Shown here piece by piece: positions 30,530-39,050 of a DNA stretch of 64,000 bases. Numbering within the stretch: position 1 is the stretch's first letter; every line of letters begins with the position of its first letter. The notes below the pieces were generated by a model. It was given only the letters and a program-made list of their open reading frames with translations, did no database searches and was not told where the DNA came from. The translations under genes and the position numbers were made by a program. The DNA comes from Deltaproteobacteria bacterium HGW-Deltaproteobacteria-19 (GTDB taxonomy: Bacteria > Desulfobacterota > Syntrophia > Syntrophales > PHBD01): the NCBI GenBank assembly GCA_002841865.1, contig PHBD01000001.1:1-64000 (forward strand), in the 5' to 3' direction.

Positions 30530-30672
30530 CCAAATTTCCAAAAACACGGGAGCAGAAAGACCATAAGATAAACGTTCCAGATACATAAACCGTTTCAAAA
30601 GAACCGGTACTGAAAGATGAGCAGATAAATAGAAACCCCACTTCTTGGATGAGAGGTGGGGTTTTTATTTGT
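30530..30672 (+). ncRNA. Small RNA family, copy C, upstream of the RT operon
   Basis: An RNA unit of about 140 nt with promoter and terminator, homologous to copy B throughout: AACACGGGAGCA, the AAACCGTTTC/GAACCGGT hairpin, then CGGT, seven bases, GATGA, eleven bases and GAAACCCC into the terminator. It is more AT-rich than copies A and B, like the island it borders. It ends 30-60 bases before the primase gene. It could be an independent RNA, an integration site for the island, or a partner RNA of the reverse transcriptase. Its presence at two unrelated loci argues against the last. Confidence 0.7.
30634..30669 (+). terminator. Intrinsic terminator of small RNA copy C
   Basis: AACCCCAC (30634-30641) pairs with GTGGGGTT (30656-30663), with CTTCTT/GAGAG extending the stem, followed by a T run. 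Confidence 0.85.
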
Positions 30673-30724
30673 GATGTGACACGGGGAATACTGAGTCTTA
30701 ATGAATATTGTATTGGAAGATCCT

Positions 30725-31810
30725 ATGAAGGACAGATATATACTTTTTGAAATTAAGCAAATACCAATACTTCTTGTCGCGGAAAAATTGGGGATTCAGA
30801 TCCGCGGCAGGAAAGCAATGTGTTTCCGAGGACATGATAAGCTGACGCCCAGTTTGTCTTTCATGCCGAGCAAGAATATTTGGAAGTGCTTTGGATGTGG
30901 TCAGGGAGGGGACGTTATAAACCTCGTAATGCAAGCATTGGATTGTGACTTTAAAGTAGCATTAGAATGGTTTAAACAGAACTATCTTCTGTACACAACG
31001 GATTATAAAGACAATTATAATAAGAAGAATTCCAGAAATAACTATGAAGGGAAATCGTTAGTAACGCGAATAGTTGCGCCGGAAGAATCTGATAAAGAGA
31101 AGGCTTTTTATTCTGACCCAGAAATCTATGACTGGGTGATCAATGAGTGCTCTTCCGTGAAAAATGCCTTGGGACTTAAGTATCTCAGTGACCATGGCAT
31201 TTCTTCAGATAACGCTACGCATTTCGGCGTCCGAGAAATGAGAAGTCCCTCTAACCTGCTTAGTAAGATGAAACAGCAATGGGGACTAGAGAGAGTATAT
31301 CGTAGTGGCTTGGCTTGGGGTGAAAATGGTTTCCCTGAACGTCTGATATGGACATCATACTCGGTTCTTTTTCCTTTTATTCATGATGGTAAAGTAGTCT
31401 ATATTCAGGGACGTTTATTTGAGGGGAATTCTAAGTACCTGAATCCAAGGGGAATAAGCAAACCGATATTTAATCTCCAGCGCCTTAATTCTCTGAAAGT
31501 TGGTTCAACAATTCATATATGCGAAGGTATAACTGACGCAATTGCGATAGAGTCGCTTGGATTAGCATCTGTGGCAGTTCTTGGGGCCAGCTCTTTTCGT
31601 GAAGAATGGCTTGATCTTTTCATGCGATACGACATCGTAATTTTGCCAGATGGAGATAGTGGAGGTGAAATATTCTTTGAGACAATTTCTAAAATGTTTA
31701 AGAAACGTTGCAAAGCTGTTTATAGAGTTAGTTTACCACTGGGGAAAGACGTGTCGGACTTGATTGCAGAGATGAAGCGGAGGAGAACTCGTGGGACATT
31801 TAATAGATGA
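30725..31810 (+). CDS. DnaG-like CHC2 zinc finger/TOPRIM primase of the RT operon
   Basis: 361 residues. A CHC2-type zinc ribbon (Cys33, His37, then KCFGCG with Cys55 and Cys58, followed by GGDVINLVM) resembles the DNA-binding module of bacterial and phage primases. The first pair is spaced Cys-x3-His rather than the usual x2. A TOPRIM core has the glutamate in CEGITDAIAIESLG (Glu267) and DGD (Asp309/Asp311). It lacks the DnaG C-terminal helicase-binding domain. The ATG at 30725 follows GGAAG; an ATG at 30701 is the alternative. Its 3' end overlaps the reverse transcriptase gene by 20 bases, so the two are translationally coupled. It probably makes or recognises primers for the RT (inference). 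Confidence 0.82.
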   Translation: MKDRYILFEIKQIPILLVAEKLGIQIRGRKAMCFRGHDKLTPSLSFMPSKNIWKCFGCGQGGDVINLVMQALDCDFKVALEWFKQNYLLYTTDYKDNYNKKNSRNNYEGKSLVTRIVAPEESDKEKAFYSDPEIYDWVINECSSVKNALGLKYLSDHGISSDNATHFGVREMRSPSNLLSKMKQQWGLERVYRSGLAWGENGFPERLIWTSYSVLFPFIHDGKVVYIQGRLFEGNSKYLNPRGISKPIFNLQRLNSLKVGSTIHICEGITDAIAIESLGLASVAVLGASSFREEWLDLFMRYDIVILPDGDSGGEIFFETISKMFKKRCKAVYRVSLPLGKDVSDLIAEMKRRRTRGTFNR

Positions 31811-34800
31811 TGTGTCAGATCAATTAAACCTTCGTTGGGCTTGGGAGAAAGTTAGACGAGAGGCTGTGCCTGGAGACATTTGGTATGATGAGCTTGAATT
31901 TGCTAAATTTGAATTACAGTTGGAAGAAAACCTTAACAGTATCGCTACGGAAATTCTTAAAGGTCGATATAAAATTACTCCGATCAGGCCGATGCCTTTT
32001 CCAAAAAAGAATAAGGAAGATGGAACCCCACAAATACGTCAAGTATTCCAGATAGCAATTCGCGACCAAGTGGCGTGGACAGCAGTCGTAAATATTATTG
32101 GGCCCCATGTTGATAGAATAATGCCCATATGGAGTTACGGAAACAGACTTTATAGGACAATCTGGATAGAAAAAGATAAAAGTGGAAAGAAGCACAGGAA
32201 GTTCGGTCATTATAGACATGCATCTGGCAAACTATATCTTCCATTTAGGCAAAGTTGGCCTCTCTTTCGAAGACACGTCTACTTGGCCACCAGAGCTATG
32301 ACGAAAGTTGATAAATTGCCCGAGATAGATGAACAAACATTGGATGAGTCGGAAATCCAGGAACGTCTAACAATAGAGCACAAATGTCCTTTTGTATCAA
32401 AGGAATATTGGCAAAATAGAAAGCAGAAATTCGGCAACGAGGAATTATATTGGTGTAGTATTGACTTGGAGAAGTTTTACCCAAAAATGAATTTTGAGAT
32501 TGTGTTAAATAACATCGTAAACAATATCCCAACTGATTGGCAAGACGATGCCTTCCGACTACTTAAATCAATGATGACGTTCCCCTTGAATAATGAGGAT
32601 TGGTCAGAAGCTGATCTGAAGAAAATGGACATACAACCTAACCAAAGAACCTATATAAACATACCGACAGGACTATATGTAGCTGGTTTTCTAGCAAATG
32701 CTGGAATGATACACGTAGATCAACAAGCGGCAAAGAAGCTTGCTAATCATAATATTGCACATTTTAGATTTGTTGACGATCACATAATTATTGGCTACAG
32801 ATTTGATGACATTATTAATTGGCTGAACTGCTATAAAACTATCTTAGAACAAAGCAAGATAGGTACTAATATTAATTTGGAAAAAGTTGAGCCAAAGGAA
32901 TTAGCTCAATATCTAAGCACATGTGAAAATAAATTAGAATGTGAAGAGTTAATATCTAGTACAAAAATGGAGGCGGAGAAGAAATGTCGCTTGGATCCTC
33001 AGTTTCCGTCGCCACTTATGACAAAAACATTGGCTTTAGTGTCCGGGATAGCCCGGACAGATTTCAACCTGCTTGAGCAGGGAGAACTGGAGGCATTGAC
33101 GGATCAACTAGAGCATTTATTGCTAGTTGATCTGCCCGAAGACGAAATTCCCACAAGAACACGCTTATCGTTTGCAGCTATGCGATTAACTCGAATCGCA
33201 GAATGTCGACTTTCAAGAGACTCTGCTCGAGTTCAATCAAGTTGTAAACAAAAATTACTAAAGGACAAACTTAGTCGAGATGATCTTGATAAGTTCGGAC
33301 GATCGCAAGTTAATTTAGAATTGAAAAAACTGAAGAAGGATATAAATTTACAAAAAAAAGAGCGAGACCGTGAAGTTAACAGGGTATTTCAGTTATTGCG
33401 GAAAGTACTTAGGGAGCGACCAGATCGAATTCGGCTATGGACACGAGCGCTTCTTATGTGCCGCCTAACTGGCGTTAGAGGTCTCGCTGATCTACTGAGG
33501 GATATCAAGCGAGAGCGCAAAACAAACCCGTTAGCTGCAGAGTATCTACAGGCAAATATTCTCGGCTTACTGGGGACACAGGTCATCATCGCATCTCGAA
33601 TATTTCGGGGCAAAGATATAGCTGAATGGCGAAGACAAGCCGCAAGAGAATTCATGGAGGATATTTGTAAAACACACATTGAACAACCATCTAATAATAA
33701 CACACGCTGGTATTTACGAATGGCGTGGCAGCATTATAGTTTCGGTATTTACTGCGCGAAACTGGTACTGAAACAGGAATCTAATGAAAAGAATTCGGGA
33801 CAGATATCTTTCCCTGAGAGAATTGTGAATATGGGCAAGAGGAGCATTCAGGACGAAAATATTCTGGGATATAATCCTGTTCATTGGGCTTGGTGGGCAG
33901 GCAGGATGACCTTGCGCGATCTTAAGTCACGGGCGGATGGATTGGTAAAGGCGCTTGGAAGATCCCTTAAGCCATCACATGAATCTGCTGCTTTCTGGCG
34001 CTTCTTCCCACATGACGTTCCAACACTTATTCTCGAATACATGGTCTTGAATGAGACAACCGCACGGAGGCCAGGCATGCAATCTGGCTGGTGGTATGAC
34101 GCATTACGTGATAGAGCAGACTCAATATCCTATCTGGAAAGTATTAAAAGTAAAAGAGAGATTGCAAGAGTTCATGGTTGCTTAACTAAAGAGAAGAAGG
34201 ACACAGTATCACTCTATGAATGGTGTGAGTACATAAAGACATTGCATGGAGAAGACACAGCCGATCCAAGAACCAGTGAATGGACTGCGATCGAGATTAC
34301 CAGGCAAGCTGCTGAAATTCTGAGCAAAGCACCAATATTCAGTAAATACATAAATACAGCTAGATCGAGCGGGGGTATTCAGACATGGATACACCCAGCA
34401 AACTTCAGGATTCCAAGATCATGGCTTTGGGACGATAGACATGAAAAAGAATTAACTTGGGAGAAATGGGAAGAGTGTGTGAGAGGAAAAAATAATGATC
34501 CCAGTATTATCTATGTTAGTAAATCAGAACGCATTAGCGACATCCGATATACACCCCTTTTGAATAGTCAAGATCTTCTCTTTTCGTCTCTCAACCCAAC
34601 TCGTGGTCTTGGTCTCTTACTCTATGGTTTACTAAAGAAAAGCTTTGAATTGCCGTCGATATGGAATGGTCCGGGCCATTCTGACGTACTTATCATGCTC
34701 CCTAGGCTCTTGTTATCAGAGATGACATGTTCATCATGGACGCTTGGGGTCCTACAAAGTTGCCTGTTATCGAGATCGACGGAAAACATGATTCTTAGTA

Positions 34801-35021
34801 CTCGTCAACAGAAGGGTCCTATCGATGATGACAGACTTCTTGATCCATACCCATTAATAACTGCAAGAGAAGTGGCCGTGGTCTTAAGTGTTTGCCAAGA
34901 AGTATTAAAAAATTGCCAATTATCAACACTTCGGCATAGGGCCAGACAGTTAACGCCTATCAATGTCCGTCAATTAACAGATCCAAATTGGAGCGAAGTA
35001 TTTAAAGGGAGGTTGGAGTAA
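31791..35021 (+). CDS. Reverse transcriptase of the UG/DRT kind, 1076 residues
   Basis: The N-terminal 400 residues hold an RT palm. Motif A is YWCSIDLEKFYPKM with Asp225, the motif B-like stretch is INIPTGLYVAGFLANAGM, and motif C is RFVDDHIII with Asp329-Asp330, so both catalytic centres are present. PMPFPKKNKEDGTPQIRQV is the fingers region. There is no maturase X or HNH domain as in group II introns. About 650 mostly helical, Arg/Lys-rich residues follow, as in class 1 UG reverse transcriptases. It starts with GTG behind GGAGGAGAACTC inside the primase 3' end, and the nitrilase ATG directly follows its stop. AT-rich composition marks it as acquired. Anti-phage DNA synthesis is inferred from the DRT family. 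Confidence 0.85.
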   Translation: MGHLIDDVSDQLNLRWAWEKVRREAVPGDIWYDELEFAKFELQLEENLNSIATEILKGRYKITPIRPMPFPKKNKEDGTPQIRQVFQIAIRDQVAWTAVVNIIGPHVDRIMPIWSYGNRLYRTIWIEKDKSGKKHRKFGHYRHASGKLYLPFRQSWPLFRRHVYLATRAMTKVDKLPEIDEQTLDESEIQERLTIEHKCPFVSKEYWQNRKQKFGNEELYWCSIDLEKFYPKMNFEIVLNNIVNNIPTDWQDDAFRLLKSMMTFPLNNEDWSEADLKKMDIQPNQRTYINIPTGLYVAGFLANAGMIHVDQQAAKKLANHNIAHFRFVDDHIIIGYRFDDIINWLNCYKTILEQSKIGTNINLEKVEPKELAQYLSTCENKLECEELISSTKMEAEKKCRLDPQFPSPLMTKTLALVSGIARTDFNLLEQGELEALTDQLEHLLLVDLPEDEIPTRTRLSFAAMRLTRIAECRLSRDSARVQSSCKQKLLKDKLSRDDLDKFGRSQVNLELKKLKKDINLQKKERDREVNRVFQLLRKVLRERPDRIRLWTRALLMCRLTGVRGLADLLRDIKRERKTNPLAAEYLQANILGLLGTQVIIASRIFRGKDIAEWRRQAAREFMEDICKTHIEQPSNNNTRWYLRMAWQHYSFGIYCAKLVLKQESNEKNSGQISFPERIVNMGKRSIQDENILGYNPVHWAWWAGRMTLRDLKSRADGLVKALGRSLKPSHESAAFWRFFPHDVPTLILEYMVLNETTARRPGMQSGWWYDALRDRADSISYLESIKSKREIARVHGCLTKEKKDTVSLYEWCEYIKTLHGEDTADPRTSEWTAIEITRQAAEILSKAPIFSKYINTARSSGGIQTWIHPANFRIPRSWLWDDRHEKELTWEKWEECVRGKNNDPSIIYVSKSERISDIRYTPLLNSQDLLFSSLNPTRGLGLLLYGLLKKSFELPSIWNGPGHSDVLIMLPRLLLSEMTCSSWTLGVLQSCLLSRSTENMILSTRQQKGPIDDDRLLDPYPLITAREVAVVLSVCQEVLKNCQLSTLRHRARQLTPINVRQLTDPNWSEVFKGRLE

Positions 35022-35954
35022 ATGAACCAAGAATTTGAAGATGCACTTTTAGTCGGAATAGCACAAACAACATTAGATGCCAATAGCGCTTGGAACATTG
35101 ATTCTGCGGTTCCGAAAATGACAACAGAACAGGACGAGTATGTTTGGTTAGAAATTTGCAAAGCAATGCGAAATTTTCAAGATGATGGATTAGTGCCCAG
35201 AATCATTGTCTTTCCGGAATTGTCACTGCCACATACACGACTGGATGATTTTGAGCGCTTGGTGTGTGCATTGAATGTGATAGCATTAGTTGGCATCGAT
35301 TACACTCTAGACAGTGCCACAAGAACCGCGAAGAATCAGGGAATTATCTTCGTGCCAAAAGGATTTTTTAGAGATTATTCTTCTCGCTCTTGCAGTCGTA
35401 TTTTATTTGGAAAGACTTACCCTTCGCCAAAGGAGAAAAGCAATCTACAAAATATGAAACCTTCTTGGACATTTGTTGGAGATCAAAATGTATATGTCAT
35501 GGATTGCGCACAATATGGACGACTTGGGATGAGTATTTGCTATGATTTTATGGACCTAGAACGCGCGTTGATGTACAGGGGACAAATCGAGCACTTGTTC
35601 GTCCTTGCGTATAATAAAGATCTTCGTATGTTCAAATCCCTTGCAGATTCCCTTTCTCGTACAATATTCTGTAATGTTATTGTATGCAACACAGGCTATT
35701 ACGGAGGTTCGGTTGCTGTCTCTCCTTACTTCGAATCTCACCGACGCACCCTGTATTCCCACGATGGGAGTCAATTGTTTACAACACAGGTAGTAGCCCT
35801 TCCCGTCCTAAAGATAGTTCAGGCACGCAAAGGTATTAAATCATATCAAATGGGGAAAAAGCCTGTTCAGGAATTTAAAGACCCCCCCCCTGGTATATGT
35901 GCAGAAGAATGCCTTAATCTAAAACATATGGACGCATCAAATCATTTAACATAA
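35022..35954 (+). CDS. Nitrilase/carbon-nitrogen hydrolase of the RT operon
   Basis: 310 residues of nitrilase fold. The Glu-Lys-Cys triad is readable: FPELSLP (Glu66), a lysine in FGKTYPSPKE (Lys131) and GMSICYDFMDLE (Cys173). The protein could thus hydrolyse a nitrile, amide or carbamoyl bond. Its ATG follows the RT stop with no gap, with GGGAGG upstream in the RT end. In DRT1 systems a nitrilase domain is fused to the RT C-terminus; here the same pair is split into two proteins. Its target in defence is unknown for the whole class. Confidence 0.85.
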   Translation: MNQEFEDALLVGIAQTTLDANSAWNIDSAVPKMTTEQDEYVWLEICKAMRNFQDDGLVPRIIVFPELSLPHTRLDDFERLVCALNVIALVGIDYTLDSATRTAKNQGIIFVPKGFFRDYSSRSCSRILFGKTYPSPKEKSNLQNMKPSWTFVGDQNVYVMDCAQYGRLGMSICYDFMDLERALMYRGQIEHLFVLAYNKDLRMFKSLADSLSRTIFCNVIVCNTGYYGGSVAVSPYFESHRRTLYSHDGSQLFTTQVVALPVLKIVQARKGIKSYQMGKKPVQEFKDPPPGICAEECLNLKHMDASNHLT

Positions 35955-36024
35955 TGATTCTGATTTATTTTGAAACAAATAAATAATTTAGTATAACAGA
36001 CTTCTCAGAAAACGGAGGATCTAA

Positions 36025-36549
36025 ATGACCATCAAGCAAACATCGCTAATTGTATTCGGACCGTATGAAATTCCCCATGAAAAACTCGCTAAAGGTACGT
36101 CCAAACAGATAACGAAAGAGAATTCAAAATCATTCTGGGATCAACAAGAAGTTGAACAAGTTGCAATGAAGCAAGGATGCTATATTTTTGGGTTAAAGGT
36201 TGGGAAGGGTTTTACTCCTTGGTATGTGGGCAAAGCATCAAAGAAATTTAAGCAAGAAGCATTGCATCAAACGAAACTTACTCATTATAACGAAGTAATT
36301 TTTAAGGGCAGAAAAGGTAAGCCTGTTATGTTTTTCGTAGCGAAGCCATCGAACCTGAAAAAAATTCCATCAAAGCAGATTAATGACTTGGAAAAATTTC
36401 TTATTCAATCTGCTTATTACAAGAATCCTGAACTAAAGAACAAACAGAATGCAAATCAGCCTGATTGGGGTATTGTTGGCGTTATTCGTGGTGGGAAAGG
36501 CAAAGCCACAATGAATGCATATCAGTTTAAACGTATGCTTAACCTCTAA
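36025..36549 (+). CDS. GIY-YIG-like nuclease-fold protein
   Basis: 174 residues. GCYIFGLKVGKGFTPWYVGKA (51-71) has the two-strand GxY...YVG signature of GIY-YIG nucleases, and a later helix with Glu123 followed by NPELKNKQN matches the distal glutamate and asparagine positions. The usual arginine of the first helix appears as lysine (ASKKFKQEAL), so activity is uncertain. A GGAGGATCTAA ribosome site precedes the ATG. It lies 70 bases after the nitrilase on the same strand and shares the AT-rich composition, so it may be a fourth component or a separate island gene. Confidence 0.6.
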   Translation: MTIKQTSLIVFGPYEIPHEKLAKGTSKQITKENSKSFWDQQEVEQVAMKQGCYIFGLKVGKGFTPWYVGKASKKFKQEALHQTKLTHYNEVIFKGRKGKPVMFFVAKPSNLKKIPSKQINDLEKFLIQSAYYKNPELKNKQNANQPDWGIVGVIRGGKGKATMNAYQFKRMLNL

Positions 36550-36636
36550 TATAAAAGGCGCGAAATGAGCGGTACACTGAGATCATAAACGGATCTTTTC
36601 GACACGTGCGAACTGATCCACAACCATCGCAAGACT

Positions 36637-36819
36637 TTGAAAATGCTGATGTCCACCGAGGGCGACGGAGCTTTTGCGGTGGTGGATGTGGATACGCTCT
36701 GGCGCCACAAGGAGACGAAGGAGGACTTTCACTGGAAGGGAAGGGCATGCAAGGGATACACGAAGATCGGCGATGAGTGGAAGCTGATCTATCACATGGG
36801 TCTTCTCGACTACGATTGA
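36637..36819 (+). pseudogene. SnoaL-like (NTF2-fold) gene fragment, copy 1
   Basis: About 60 codons read as the C-terminal half of a SnoaL-like/DUF4440 protein: STEGDGAFAVVDVDTLWRH, then KETKEDFHWKGRACKGYTK and DEWKLIYHMGLLDY. The N-terminal half is missing, with stops and frame changes upstream. A second, more damaged copy lies at 38.8 kb. Confidence 0.55.
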
Positions 36820-36926
36820 TAACTGGTGGGAAGAGAAAAAAGGATTTAAAGAGACTGCTTCTACAACTGCTGGACGATTAATTTGGCCAAGCTGCCATTT
36901 GACGATCAAATTCAAGGAGGCCACCA

Positions 36927-37349
36927 ATGACAATGTCCAATGAAACGATTGAAAAATTGATTGATAAAGCGGGAGTCTCGATCATCAGTTCAGTCGATGA
37001 ATCGGGCTTTCCGAATACCAAGGCCATGTTGTCGCCAAGAAAAAGGGTAGGACTTAAAGAATTTTATTTCACAACCAATACATCGTCGATGCGCGTGAAG
37101 CAGTATCGAGCAAATGATAAGGCTTGCATTTATTTTTATGACAGACGGTTTTTCCGTGGTGTCATGCTGATCGGCAAGATGAAGGTTCTAACGGATCAGA
37201 AAACAAAGAAGATGATTTGGCGAGACGGTGATGATTTGTATTATCCTCTTGGTGTTACGGATCCTGATTATTGCGTTTTGAAATTTACAGCAGAAAAAAT
37301 GAGAATTTATCAAAATTTCAAATCGGAAACGATTGCACTTTCCAAGTAG
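36927..37349 (+). CDS. Pyridoxamine 5'-phosphate oxidase family protein (FMN-binding split barrel)
   Basis: 140 residues. GVSIISSVDESGFPNTKAM, then FYFTTNTSSMRVKQY and ACIYFYDRRFFRGVMLIGK follow the strand order of small general-stress-type PNPOx-like proteins that bind FMN or F420. The C-terminus includes PDYCVLKFTAEKMRIYQN. It would reduce or sequester a flavin-dependent substrate; true PdxH activity is unlikely at this length. An AAGGAGGCCACCA site precedes it. It sits between two SnoaL-like gene fragments. Confidence 0.75.
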   Translation: MTMSNETIEKLIDKAGVSIISSVDESGFPNTKAMLSPRKRVGLKEFYFTTNTSSMRVKQYRANDKACIYFYDRRFFRGVMLIGKMKVLTDQKTKKMIWRDGDDLYYPLGVTDPDYCVLKFTAEKMRIYQNFKSETIALSK

Positions 37350-37391
37350 AGAATGGTGGACAACGGAGGCCAAAGAGCGGGCCGGCGTCTT

Positions 37392-38531
37392 TTAGCCGAG
37401 CGTTCTAATATTCAGATTATAAGAGCCGTCATCTTCTTGCTTCATAACCGACATCTCTACCAATTTACTTAGATCCCTCCTGGCCGTTCTTTCGCTCACA
37501 TTCCGATATAGTGCGTTATATGGGGAAACTGAGAAAAGATCTTTTAAGGATACGCTTTTGAAGGTATCCAACATGATCGATAACAGGTCATGCTGTCTCT
37601 GGGTGATGCTTTTACTGGTCCTGAGAGAAGAATAGTAATCCCTCATTACGAGAAATTGAATCAAGAATGTTACGTTACGCTTGATTTCAGCAAGCGATTC
37701 AATAACGCCATTCATCATGAAGGTAAGAAAGTCCGATATGTCTTGATCGGAGTTTTTTCTTGCCAGGGAAAAAGCTAAATAATAATTATCGATGTTTCTG
37801 TAGTAGTAATTTGAAAGCATGGTTGGGACGTATTTAATGCCGGATTTTCTGATTATAATCGCCTCAACAATCCGAATGGTCCTTCCATTTCCATTGCCAA
37901 AAGGATGAATCAATCCTAAATGATAGTGGGCCAACGCGGCTCTCACAAGCGTATCCAACTGCATGATTTGATCCGAGTTGATCCATATGATGAATTCCTT
38001 CATTAAGTTTTGTATATCGGGCAAACACTTTGGCGGCGTGTAAATTCCACCATGTTCATTGTCGCCGACTTTCACTACGTGGTTTCTGTAATTGCCTGGG
38101 ACGTTATCCGGATAATCGAGCCCATCCGTTATGATTTTATGAAGATCTCTGATGATATCTTCGGATATTTGAGCGGCATCGCCTGATGCATCATGTTCCT
38201 TCACATAGGAATACGCATTCTTCAGATTTATTATTTCCTTTTCAGCTTGCCCCGTCTTTCCCTCATTCGCTGTATCTTTTATAATTTTTCCAACTTCCTC
38301 TTCTTTTAATGGATTGCCTTCGATGGCAGCCGTGCTGAATATCGATCTGCGGATCAACTCCTCTTCCAGATAGGTCGACCATTCAGGAAGAATCGGCAGA
38401 TCGGCGATTGCTTCATATGACATTCTTCCCTCCAGTATCAGGGGGTTAATTTTTTGAGCGTCATATTTCGAGCTGAATGCGAAATTGCCGGATTTGAAGG
38501 TCATGACTTTCCTGACAGTGTTTTCGTCCAT
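37392..38531 (-). CDS. Fic-family protein (AMPylation domain)
   Basis: 379 residues. The Fic core HPFGNGNGRTIR is complete. Upstream, STAAIEGNPL matches the S/TxxxE(G/N) inhibitory helix, placing it in the self-inhibited class with an N-terminal lock. The C-terminal 80 residues look like a winged helix (ERTARRDLSKLVEMSVM), as in many Fic proteins that also bind DNA. It probably transfers AMP to a protein target or regulates its own gene. Repeated TGTCACAA boxes lie in front of its start. A role in the defence island is possible. Confidence 0.88.
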   Translation of the reverse strand: MDENTVRKVMTFKSGNFAFSSKYDAQKINPLILEGRMSYEAIADLPILPEWSTYLEEELIRRSIFSTAAIEGNPLKEEEVGKIIKDTANEGKTGQAEKEIINLKNAYSYVKEHDASGDAAQISEDIIRDLHKIITDGLDYPDNVPGNYRNHVVKVGDNEHGGIYTPPKCLPDIQNLMKEFIIWINSDQIMQLDTLVRAALAHYHLGLIHPFGNGNGRTIRIVEAIIIRKSGIKYVPTMLSNYYYRNIDNYYLAFSLARKNSDQDISDFLTFMMNGVIESLAEIKRNVTFLIQFLVMRDYYSSLRTSKSITQRQHDLLSIMLDTFKSVSLKDLFSVSPYNALYRNVSERTARRDLSKLVEMSVMKQEDDGSYNLNIRTLG

Positions 38532-38591
38532 GTTTTTGTCACCATTATTCTGTATGTAAATAGTATGTTAAGGTGAAACGCCTTCGAATAC

Positions 38592-38758
38592 TGTCACAAA
38601 AGATGCCAAGCTAACGTGTTCCACCCGGCAGGGAATGCGTAGCATGGCATGACCTTGACGTCAAGAGATATGTCAGCGATTTTGTCACAAGAAAAATACA
38701 TGTATACAGCATGATGAGCTATTGTACATGGTGAAAGATGTCACAACATTTGTCACAA
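38592..38758. repeat. Four TGTCACAA boxes upstream of the Fic gene
   Basis: TGTCACAA occurs at 38592, 38683, 38739 and 38751, all in the same orientation, within 170 bases of non-coding DNA. A TTGACGTCAA palindrome lies between them at about 38654. They could be binding sites of a regulator such as the Fic protein's winged helix. Confidence 0.4.
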
Positions 38759-38822
38759 GATTCGTCATGATTTACACCCTCATCGATCGTCTCTTGTTCA
38801 TGATCCTGCCGCTCACACGACG

Positions 38823-38939
38823 TTGAAAATCGTGATTTCCACTGAGGGCGACCGGGGTTTCGCGGTGGAGGATGTGGACACACTCCGGCGCCGCAAGGAG
38901 ACAAAAGGGGACTTTCACTGGAAGGGAAGGGTCTGCGCA
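38823..38939 (+). pseudogene. SnoaL-like gene fragment, copy 2
   Basis: About 38 codons (STEGDRGFAVEDVDTLRRR, KETKGDFHWKGRVC) parallel the fragment at 36.6 kb base for base over most of the length and then diverge before the C-terminal end. With copy 1 it flanks the PNPOx and Fic genes. Confidence 0.5.
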
Positions 38940-39050
38940 GAAGAATTTGCCGGGGACACAACACCTGGAAACACTAATGGGTGTCATGTCCCCGGAATGG
39001 ATTCGCCCATGCAGAAACTTGTCCTGCATGGGCTGTGGGGCTGAATCTCT

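Noticed and set aside
30497-30672. Copy C as a CRISPR leader or repeat array
   Set aside because: No repeated spacer-repeat pattern anywhere in the window. The unit occurs singly with its own terminator.
31791-35021. RT as a group II intron maturase or retron
   Set aside because: No maturase or HNH domain, no intron ends recognised, no msr/msd-like inverted repeats next to it, and the protein is far larger than retron RTs.
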